Below are positions 1 to 5,701 of a stretch of 5,785 bases of DNA, one piece after another (position 1 is the first letter of the stretch; every line of letters begins with the position of its first letter). The notes under the pieces were generated by a model, which worked only from the letters and a program-made list of their open reading frames with translations, was not told the DNA's origin and searched no databases. Both the position numbers and the translations under genes were made by a program. This stretch comes from Alistipes sp. (lineage in GTDB: Bacteria > Bacteroidota > Bacteroidia > Bacteroidales > Rikenellaceae), in the NCBI GenBank assembly GCA_017561105.1, contig JAFZDR010000047.1, forward strand, positions 1 to 5,785, in the 5' to 3' direction.

Positions 1-747
1 GACGAGGTTGAGGCTGTAGTTTTGACACTCGACCGCGAGGAGCGCAAGATGTCGCTCGGTATCAAGCAGCTCACAACTGATCCATGGGAGAATATCGAGA
101 CTAAGTACCCTGTAGGCACAAAGTGCACTGCAAAGGTTCGCAACTTCACCAACTTTGGTGTATTTGTTGAGATCGAGGAGGGTATCGATGGTTTGATCCA
201 CATCTCGGATCTTTCGTGGACTAAGAAGGTTAAGCACCCAGGTGAGTTCACTCAGGTAGGTGCTGACATCGAGGTTGTAGTTCTCGAGATCGACAAGGAG
301 AACCGCCGCTTGAGCCTTGGCCACAAGCAGTTGGAGGAGAACCCATGGAACGAGTTCGAGCAGCAGTACACTGTTGATTCGGTTCACACAGGTACAGTTG
401 TTGAGTTGACCGAGAAGGGCGCTATCGTATCGCTCGGCGAGAACATCGAGGGCTTCGCACCAGCTCGTCAGTTGGTTAAGGAGGATGGCACTTCTATCAA
501 GAAGGGCGAGACTGCAGAGTTCAAGGTAATCGAGTTCTCTAAGGCTACTAAGCGTGTAACTTTGTCGCACACTCGTATCTTCGAGGAGGCTAAGCGTGAG
601 GCTGTAGCAGCTGAGAAGGCAGAGCGTAAGGCAGCTGCAGAGGCTACAAAGTCTTCGGTTAAGAAGATTCAGCAGTCTGTAGAGAAGACCACTTTGGGTG
701 ACATCGCTGGTCTTGCAGAGTTGAAGGCTCAGTTGGAGAAGAAATAA
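1..747 (+). CDS. rpsA: 30S ribosomal protein S1, C-terminal part (5' end outside window)
   Basis: The frame is open from base 1 to TAA at 745-747, giving the last 248 residues; the gene begins upstream of the window, so the internal TTG at 22 is not a real start. S1 binds mRNA on the 30S subunit through repeated S1 (OB-fold) domains and helps load messages, which matters in a phylum with weak Shine-Dalgarno use. Visible in order: the end of one S1 repeat (residues 1-24, with RKMSLGIKQL), a full repeat (about 38-110, with NFGVFVEIEEGIDGLIHISD and NRRLSLGHKQL), a more divergent repeat (about 124-192, with KGAIVSLGENIEGFAPA and KRVTLSHTRI), and a charged Ala/Lys/Glu-rich tail ending in TLGDIAGLAELKAQLEKK, a type of tail I associate with Bacteroidetes S1. 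The repeat boundaries repeat the DPW / NPW linker motif. Codon use is strongly biased (GAG, AAG, almost no rare codons), as expected for a highly expressed gene. Confidence 0.96.
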   Translation, partial: DEVEAVVLTLDREERKMSLGIKQLTTDPWENIETKYPVGTKCTAKVRNFTNFGVFVEIEEGIDGLIHISDLSWTKKVKHPGEFTQVGADIEVVVLEIDKENRRLSLGHKQLEENPWNEFEQQYTVDSVHTGTVVELTEKGAIVSLGENIEGFAPARQLVKEDGTSIKKGETAEFKVIEFSKATKRVTLSHTRIFEEAKREAVAAEKAERKAAAEATKSSVKKIQQSVEKTTLGDIAGLAELKAQLEKK

Positions 748-771
748 TCCAAAAGAACTTAACTTTTTCCA

Positions 772-799
772 GGCGATCTCTTCGGAGGTCGCTTTTTTT
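772..799 (+). terminator. Rho-independent terminator of rpsA
   Basis: An 8-bp stem (773-780 with 785-792, one G-T wobble) is closed by a TTCG loop flanked by C and G, the especially stable C(UUCG)G tetraloop. Seven T follow directly (793-799), then G and four more T. It lies 25 bases after the rpsA stop codon, the right place to end that transcript. Confidence 0.9.
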
Positions 800-828
800 G
801 TTTTATTCAAAATAAATTACTACATTTG
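797..828 (+). promoter_or_regulatory. Bacteroidetes-type promoter (-33 TTTG / -7 TAnnTTTG)
   Basis: TACATTTG at 821-828 matches the phylum -7 consensus TAnnTTTG exactly. TTTG at 797-800 matches the -33 element, with a 20-base spacer. The -33 element is the last part of the T tract of the rpsA terminator. Transcription would start near 833-838 and run toward the gene at 1083, giving a leader of about 245 bases. It is called from sequence only. Confidence 0.68.
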
Positions 829-1082
829 TAAAGCAGTCCGCGAGATTGCAATATAGTTACGCAGAGAGTGTAAGTTTATTCTCACGATGGAATCTGGAAA
901 ATTCAATGGAAGAGAATTGGCAAACATCTTGCTGCGTCATACCGCTTGGTATGGCGTGGAGTTGTTGCTTATTTTATTCCAGGGGCATTCCAGAGCCACA
1001 TCGTTAAGATAAGTTTCCGGCACCACGCTTTCTTTTTTTTTTATTTTCCCCATTAGGTGCTGATGGGCGAATAGTAGAATCG
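829..1082 (+). other. Leader or non-coding region before the 168-residue gene
   Basis: There is no convincing gene in these 254 bases. They hold a strong hairpin (932-959), a run of ten T (1033-1042) and several short overlapping open frames. The plus-strand frame 887-1012 would give a 41-residue peptide starting MESGKFNGRELANILLRH. The minus-strand frame 1053-937 would give 38 residues starting MGKIKKKESVVPETYL. They overlap, I recognise neither, and no single one is favoured. The simplest reading is a long 5' untranslated leader running from the promoter at 797-828; a small peptide gene cannot be excluded. Confidence 0.45.
932..959 (+). other. Stable hairpin in the leader
   Basis: Bases 932-943 pair with 948-959 over 12 consecutive pairs (three G-T wobbles) around the 4-base loop GCTT; the inner six pairs, CATACC with GGTATG, are perfect. 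No T tract follows on either strand, so it is not a standard terminator. It may be a structural part of the leader RNA, for example a stability or attenuation element. The function is unknown. Confidence 0.5.
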
Positions 1083-1589
1083 ATGTTCCATGCAGTTTAT
1101 AAAAATGGAGTAGTAGTAGAGAGATGTTCATTCGAGATGCTGCCAAAATCCGAAGAGGTACTCTTCTTTGCCAAATCCGAAGGGGACAAATCGCGTACAG
1201 AATACTCCATAATTGACTCTTGCGGTGAGCCGAGAACCCTCACTCTCAACGGATGCCGACTAATCGGTTGTGAATTGAGCGACTATCAAGGATATCCATA
1301 CATCAACCTGGAGTTTGAGATATCGGGTCATGGCGCCGAAAAACTACAAATATGGCGCGAGGAGTGGAAAGAGCTCGGACCACTATCTACAATAGCCCAC
1401 ATAATCGGAAGAATAAACCAATGCGGCTACACAATTTACCTCGAGGTGCGAGAGTTGGAGAAAGAGAATCGTCAATTAAAGTGGGAAAACAAGGATTTAA
1501 AAGAGGACATGCAGGGGCTGGAAAGACATTGCCACTATTTGAATGGAGAATTGATGAAAGCCGAAGACCAACTAAAACACCAACAATAA
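1083..1589 (+). CDS. Hypothetical protein with C-terminal leucine-zipper coiled coil
   Basis: This is a 168-residue protein I do not recognise. ATG 1083 is the only usable start: the same frame is open back to 1008 but has no ATG, GTG or TTG there. No signal peptide or membrane segment is visible, so it is probably cytoplasmic. Residues 1-90 alternate hydrophobic and polar positions as in a beta-rich domain (YKNGVVVERCSFEML, YPYINLEFEI). Residues 92-118 look helical, with a Trp-rich stretch (WREEWKELG). Residues 120-165 form a coiled coil with Leu at 125, 132, 139, 146 and 153, and Val122, Asn129, Asn136, Met143, Cys150 and Leu157 at the alternate core positions. Six cysteines are scattered without a CxxC pair. 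The gene stands alone between its own promoter and terminator, next to rpsA. It uses more A/T-ending and AGA/ATA codons than rpsA, which fits lower expression or later arrival. No basic region precedes the zipper, so it is not an obvious bZIP-like DNA binder. Confidence 0.78.
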   Translation: MFHAVYKNGVVVERCSFEMLPKSEEVLFFAKSEGDKSRTEYSIIDSCGEPRTLTLNGCRLIGCELSDYQGYPYINLEFEISGHGAEKLQIWREEWKELGPLSTIAHIIGRINQCGYTIYLEVRELEKENRQLKWENKDLKEDMQGLERHCHYLNGELMKAEDQLKHQQ

Positions 1590-1616
1590 AGCAGCCTTGT
1601 TAGGCTGCTTTATTGT
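1583..1616. terminator. Bidirectional terminator between convergent genes
   Basis: A perfect 14-bp stem (1583-1596 with 1603-1616) encloses a 6-base loop. GC-rich GCAGCC/GGCTGC at the loop end and TTTATTG on each outer arm give a T-rich 3' flank on both strands. It sits between the end of the 168-residue gene, whose TAA at 1587-1589 is inside the left arm, and the sirtuin stop at 1636. It can therefore serve both the plus-strand gene and the minus-strand operon. Confidence 0.85.
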
Positions 1617-1635
1617 AAAAGCCAATGGCTAATGG

Positions 1636-2340
1636 CTATAATCTTTGAATATTCGCAAACTCCTTGAGCTGCGCCACCAGCTTTGGCAAGCCGATTGCTG
1701 CACGCTCCTTCTTGTGGTAGATTTTATTGCGCAAGAACGGAATCTTAGGCACCGACGGATCGACAACATAGATTGGTACATCGTTGTTCTTGACCCAGCC
1801 GACCAACGACGCTGCAGGATAGACCGCCAACGAGGTACCCACAACAATCAACAAATCGGCCTCCTTCACGATATCTCGCGCCTTGTCGAACATTGGCACA
1901 GCCTCGCCAAAGAATACAATATGAGGTCGCAACAGCGTGCCGTCGGGAGCAGTTTCGTCCAACGTCTGATCGCGCAGACCTATATCTATAATATAGTCGC
2001 TCGCATCGTTGCGCAACTTTGTCAATTCACCGTGTAGGTGAGTTATATTTGTCGAACCCGCCAACTCGTGAAGGTTGTCGATATTCTGCGTTACAATCTC
2101 AACATCGAAATATCTCTCCAACTCGGCCAACGCCTTATGTCCTGCATTTGGCTGCTTACCCGCCATTTCGCGACGACGCATATTATAGAAGTTCACAACC
2201 TTGGCTCTGTCGCGTTCCAACGCCTCGGGGGTGCAGACCTCCTCAATCTTATAGTTTGCCCACAAGCCGTCACTGCTGCGATAGGTAGGAATACCCGAAT
2301 CGGCACTTATGCCCGCGCCTGTCAATACAACTATCTTCAT
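1636..2340 (-). CDS. cobB: NAD-dependent protein deacylase (sirtuin, CobB/SIRT5-type, no zinc cysteines)
   Basis: This 234-residue Sir2-family protein uses NAD+ to remove acyl groups from lysine, releasing nicotinamide and O-acyl-ADP-ribose; it should be cytoplasmic. Motifs in order: the NAD-binding GAGISADSGIPTYR (8-21), TQNIDNLHELAG (84-95), HLHGEL with catalytic His103, RPHIVFFGEAVP (138-149) and GTSLAVYPAA (168-177). FYNMRR places Tyr52 and Arg55 where CobB and SIRT5 carry the Tyr/Arg pair that binds acidic acyl groups, so desuccinylase or demalonylase activity is likely besides deacetylation. Cys36 is the only cysteine, so the usual four-cysteine zinc site is absent; residues 108-135 replace it. 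From memory, Bacteroidetes relatives of this subgroup also have a reduced zinc site, so I do not read this as decay. The start lies three bases after the meaB stop, which suggests translational coupling. It is the last gene of the minus-strand cluster. Confidence 0.93.
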   Translation of the reverse strand: MKIVVLTGAGISADSGIPTYRSSDGLWANYKIEEVCTPEALERDRAKVVNFYNMRRREMAGKQPNAGHKALAELERYFDVEIVTQNIDNLHELAGSTNITHLHGELTKLRNDASDYIIDIGLRDQTLDETAPDGTLLRPHIVFFGEAVPMFDKARDIVKEADLLIVVGTSLAVYPAASLVGWVKNNDVPIYVVDPSVPKIPFLRNKIYHKKERAAIGLPKLVAQLKEFANIQRL

Positions 2341-2343
2341 AGC

Positions 2344-3456
2344 CTACTTCTTAAAATAGATATCCAACAACTCCTTGGCGGCGATAAATGAGCTCAACTT
2401 TGCGCTTAACACGCGCTCCTCGACATCGGCAACACGCGCCTCAATCTCGGGGTTGAGATAGAAGTGGCTCTTCAACGCCTCGTTGATACTCTCGTACATC
2501 CAATACTTATTCTGCTCGTTGCGGTGGTGCTGGAAGTAGCCATTACCCTTGGTGTGCTCGAGGTACTCCTCGATACCCTTCCATATCTCCTCCAAGCCCT
2601 CGCCCTCGAGTGACGAGCAGGTGTAGACCTTGGCCCTCCAATCGCTCTCAGGGGTTGGGAAGAGCTGCAATGCATTCTGGTATTGGCGACGCGCCAACTG
2701 CGCCTTCAGTTTATTCTCACCGTCGGCCTTGGTGATAACCATCAAATCGGCCATCTCCATAATACCGCGCTTAATACCCTGCAACTCGTCGCCTGCACCC
2801 GAAATCTGGAGCAAGAGGAACATATCAACCATCGAATGAACTGCCGTCTCGGACTGGCCGACACCTACGGTCTCGATAAAGATAACATCAAAGCCCGCAG
2901 CCTCGCACAGCACAACCGTTTCGCGAGTTTTACGCGCCACACCACCAAGTGAGCCTGCCGATGGCGAAGGGCGGATAAAGACATCCGGATTGTTGCAGAT
3001 GGTCTCCATACGGGTCTTATCGCCAAGGATAGAGCCACCGCTACGCTCCGACGACGGGTCGATAGCCAAGACTGCCAACTTGTGGTGCAACGATGTTACC
3101 ATATTGCCCACAGCCTCAATCCAGGTCGATTTTCCCGCACCCGGAACACCCGTGATACCGATACGCACCGACTTGCCCGCATAAGGCAGACAGCGCTCGA
3201 TAATCTCCTGCGCCTGGGCGTAGTTATCGGGATTATTGCTCTCGATAAGGGTTATCGCCTGCGAGAGTATGGTGATATTACCCGCCAGGATACCCTCAAC
3301 ATACTCGTCGGTTGTCAAACGACGACGACGCTTCTTAACAAAATATGGATTTACTATCGGCTGATCGGCAACACCATCTGTTACCGAAAGTGCGCTATCG
3401 TGGTGCATATCGCGGTACTCACCACGCTCAAAATGCTCTATCTTTGTGTATGACAT
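2344..3456 (-). CDS. meaB: Methylmalonyl-CoA mutase-associated GTPase MeaB (ArgK family)
   Basis: MeaB is a G3E P-loop GTPase that chaperones adenosylcobalamin-dependent methylmalonyl-CoA mutase: it gates cofactor loading and protects the mutase from inactivation. The 370-residue protein has the Walker A motif GVPGAGKST (103-111), the family signature LAIDPSSERSGGSILGDKTR (130-149), ETVGVGQSE (195-203, switch II/Walker B region), ISGAGDELQGIKRGIMEMAD (218-237) and the guanine-specificity motif TKAD (242-245). A C-terminal helical part (about 295-370) corresponds to the dimerisation arm. It is about 40 residues longer than E. coli ArgK (about 331), mostly through an N-terminal extension with a basic KKRRRR stretch (41-46). 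ATG 3456 lies 18 bases after the hexosaminidase stop; Met17 is a possible later start. The mutase subunits are not in the window. In gut Bacteroidales the mutase runs from succinyl-CoA toward propionate. The older ArgK name (arginine transport kinase) does not describe the role. Confidence 0.96.
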   Translation of the reverse strand: MSYTKIEHFERGEYRDMHHDSALSVTDGVADQPIVNPYFVKKRRRRLTTDEYVEGILAGNITILSQAITLIESNNPDNYAQAQEIIERCLPYAGKSVRIGITGVPGAGKSTWIEAVGNMVTSLHHKLAVLAIDPSSERSGGSILGDKTRMETICNNPDVFIRPSPSAGSLGGVARKTRETVVLCEAAGFDVIFIETVGVGQSETAVHSMVDMFLLLQISGAGDELQGIKRGIMEMADLMVITKADGENKLKAQLARRQYQNALQLFPTPESDWRAKVYTCSSLEGEGLEEIWKGIEEYLEHTKGNGYFQHHRNEQNKYWMYESINEALKSHFYLNPEIEARVADVEERVLSAKLSSFIAAKELLDIYFKK

Positions 3457-3474
3457 ATCTTATTATTCTCGTTT

Positions 3475-5667
3475 CTATCTTCTCAAAGTGGTTGTAACAC
3501 TCTGGCGGCCATCGTAGAAATAACGCGCCGAGATAACCTTAACATCCTCAGGAACAGCTACAGGCTCGCTCCAGAGTGCATCCTTCTTGGTTGGAGTATC
3601 CTCACCGAAGGTGTAGTGAATCTCGCCACCGAGGAAAGGTGCATTTGCCTCCAACTTGCCATCCACAATTTTCAAACCAGGTTGTGCAATGTGGTAGCCA
3701 ACCTTCTTGCTGCTAAGGTATGGCAACTCCTTATTTACAAGTATCGAGTAGTAGCAGTCATAGCTACACTGCGGTGTTGCATTCCAAGCGCGGTCGAAGT
3801 TACCCAAGCCCTTAGGGAATACGAAGTGCTCAACACGCGAGCTCCAAATCTGGGTCTGAACACCGATAATGCGACTCTTATCCTTCATCGGATATGCAGG
3901 GTTGAACGGATCGAGCGAGAAGGCAGTCTTAGTGTCGATTGGACCTGCCCAACCGTTACCAACCTCCTGCTTATTGAGGGTGTGCATCTCCTCCATATAG
4001 GTAGTCTGGCAGTTCGACAATACCACATTCACGCCATTCTCCACCGCCTTCTGCGCGATAGGGAGCATACGGTCGAATCCCCAGAAGTTAATCCATGCGC
4101 ACGACTTAGACATTCTCTTCCAGGTCGGTTTGTCGAGGTGCTCGACAATCTCGTGCCAGCCGCTAATCTTAATACCTCGTGCCTCGGCTACATCCATGGT
4201 ACGATTTGCGAAGTACGAATAGAACACCTCCAAAGCGTCGGCTCCCTTTGGAGCCTTTGCGAGCAACGCCTGGCAAGCAGGCGAGCCAAACCATGCACCC
4301 TCAGGCACTTCGTCGCCACCGATATGAATCTCGGTGAGTGGAGCACCGGCCTCGTTGTGCATCTCGATCAAACGATCGAATACAAGAGCCATAAAGTTAT
4401 ATGTTGACTCTATTCCGATATCAAAAGTATTGTCGCCCACGCCCTGCACCGATGCAAATACCGACTTATCCTCGGGGTGTGTAGGAGTGTAGCGGGTATC
4501 GCCTGTGCGACGCTCGTATGCTCGCAACGCCTCAACAACTGCACGGCTATGGCCCGGAAAGTCAATCTCAGGCAAAACGCGAATCTTGCGCTCGGCAGCA
4601 TACTTAACCAAGTTGATATAGTCCTCGCGCGAGTAGTGGCGATTGTTTGCGTAGCTCATATCGTTCTTATCGAAGGTTGTCGACGACATAATCGCGCCAT
4701 CCTCCTTATACCAACCCTTGCCGTCAGGTTGCGGAATCAGACTGCGAGCACCAACCTCGGTAAGCTCTGGAATATCGGCAATCTCGATGCGCCAACCATA
4801 GTCATCGGTGAGGTGCAAATGCAACAAATTAACCTTATAGCGAGCCAAGAGATCCACCAACTTATACATCTCCTCCATAGTCTTATGGCTGCTTGCGAGG
4901 TGAATCATAAAGCCACGAATATCAAAGTCGGGATAGTCCTCGATAACCATATTGCGCACTACAGTGTCGTTGGTCTTGATGTTCTCGAGGGTAGTAGCTG
5001 CGTAGTATGCACCATACTCGTCGGCAGCCTCAATCTTCACACCACCATCCAAGGTGATGCGATACCAACCCTTAGGGTGCTTCTCGTCGAGCATCTTAAC
5101 CTCGGCGGTCGAACGCTGCCAAGCCGACAAATCGGTAGTACCCTCCGCGCCATAAACAATGCTCTTTGGATATGGTACAATATGTTCAGGTGCAGACTTC
5201 GACATTGTAACCTCGGCATTAGTATTGTAGATCACCTCGCCATCGCTAACCAACGGAAGCGGTTTGTATTTAACCTCAACGAGCATCGGCTTCTCGGTGC
5301 CGTTACGATACGAGAAGCGACCAGGATATTTGCTGACATTCCATAACTTAGCCGATGTGCGATAGCGCACACGATACTCCCCTGCAACCTTAGGTGTGCC
5401 ATTTGGTCGGAGCATATGGATACGAGCCTTGAACTGCTCGAGTTTCATACCGTCACACTCAACCTCCTCGTAGTGAGTTAAGTTCTGAGTCCAGAACCAG
5501 AATACCCAATCGGTAGAATCGGCAGGCACGCCACGAACAATAAATTCGTTCTCATAGAGGCCTGTTTCAGAATTCAAATCGCCCTCAATCCACTCTACGG
5601 TAGGAGCCGATGTGTTGCAACCAACTAATAGAAGTGCTGCGAAAATAGCGTAAAACAAGTGTTTCAT
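3475..5667 (-). CDS. GH20 beta-N-acetylhexosaminidase (chitobiase-like lipoprotein)
   Basis: This 730-residue exo-hydrolase should release terminal N-acetylhexosamine (GlcNAc or GalNAc) from glycans by substrate-assisted catalysis. The N-terminus is a lipoprotein signal (MKHLFYAIFAALLLVGC, lipid on Cys17). The following NTSAPT lacks the acidic surface-export signal of Bacteroidetes, so the inner face of the outer membrane is more likely than the cell surface. Domains: a beta-rich N-terminal region (about 20-150), a GH20b-type alpha/beta domain (about 160-245), the catalytic barrel (about 248-640) and a small C-terminal beta domain (about 660-730). Key residues: Arg251 (IRGFM), HLHLTDDYGWRIEI (283-296), FPGHSRA with His373, and the catalytic pair Asp452-Glu453 in HIGGDE. 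Trp504, Trp525, Trp528 and Trp608 probably line the pocket. The overall pattern resembles bacterial chitobiases. Two usual sugar contacts differ: YMD is YME (557-559) and WSE is WSS (608-610). It follows the partial gene by 34 bases and precedes meaB by 18. Confidence 0.94.
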   Translation of the reverse strand: MKHLFYAIFAALLLVGCNTSAPTVEWIEGDLNSETGLYENEFIVRGVPADSTDWVFWFWTQNLTHYEEVECDGMKLEQFKARIHMLRPNGTPKVAGEYRVRYRTSAKLWNVSKYPGRFSYRNGTEKPMLVEVKYKPLPLVSDGEVIYNTNAEVTMSKSAPEHIVPYPKSIVYGAEGTTDLSAWQRSTAEVKMLDEKHPKGWYRITLDGGVKIEAADEYGAYYAATTLENIKTNDTVVRNMVIEDYPDFDIRGFMIHLASSHKTMEEMYKLVDLLARYKVNLLHLHLTDDYGWRIEIADIPELTEVGARSLIPQPDGKGWYKEDGAIMSSTTFDKNDMSYANNRHYSREDYINLVKYAAERKIRVLPEIDFPGHSRAVVEALRAYERRTGDTRYTPTHPEDKSVFASVQGVGDNTFDIGIESTYNFMALVFDRLIEMHNEAGAPLTEIHIGGDEVPEGAWFGSPACQALLAKAPKGADALEVFYSYFANRTMDVAEARGIKISGWHEIVEHLDKPTWKRMSKSCAWINFWGFDRMLPIAQKAVENGVNVVLSNCQTTYMEEMHTLNKQEVGNGWAGPIDTKTAFSLDPFNPAYPMKDKSRIIGVQTQIWSSRVEHFVFPKGLGNFDRAWNATPQCSYDCYYSILVNKELPYLSSKKVGYHIAQPGLKIVDGKLEANAPFLGGEIHYTFGEDTPTKKDALWSEPVAVPEDVKVISARYFYDGRQSVTTTLRR

Positions 5668-5701
5668 AGGTTTATAGGTTTTATTATTAAGTCTTGGTCA
5701 G

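Noticed and set aside
22..24. TTG as the start of the S1 protein
   Set aside because: The frame is open to base 1 and the preceding residues (DEVEAVVLTLD) continue a normal S1 repeat, so the gene is cut by the window edge.
871..878. TAAGTTTA as a second promoter -7 element
   Set aside because: It misses the final G of TAnnTTTG and has only a partial -33 (TTG at 846) with a poor spacer, whereas 821-828 is an exact match with good spacing.
937..1146. Minus-strand 69-codon open frame overlapping the leader and the start of the orphan gene
   Set aside because: Its first half is antisense to the better-supported gene at 1083, it has no promoter of its own that I can see, and its Lys-rich stretch comes from the run of ten A. 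Only the inner 38-codon part (1053-937) stays as a weak possibility.
1352..1603. Plus-strand 83-codon frame inside the orphan gene
   Set aside because: It is a different frame of the same DNA as the leucine-zipper region. Its product is Arg/Lys/Pro-rich and lacks any pattern, while the main frame gives a regular heptad repeat.
1624..1637. Tandem copy of AATGGCT (two 7-base units)
   Set aside because: The unit is short, occurs only twice and lies at the sirtuin stop codon; it is likely chance and is not part of an array.
3616..5346. Two long plus-strand open frames (263 and 289 codons) opposite the hexosaminidase gene
   Set aside because: They are antisense shadows of a gene with complete GH20 motifs. 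Their translations show no recognisable domain and have the composition expected of a reverse-frame reading.
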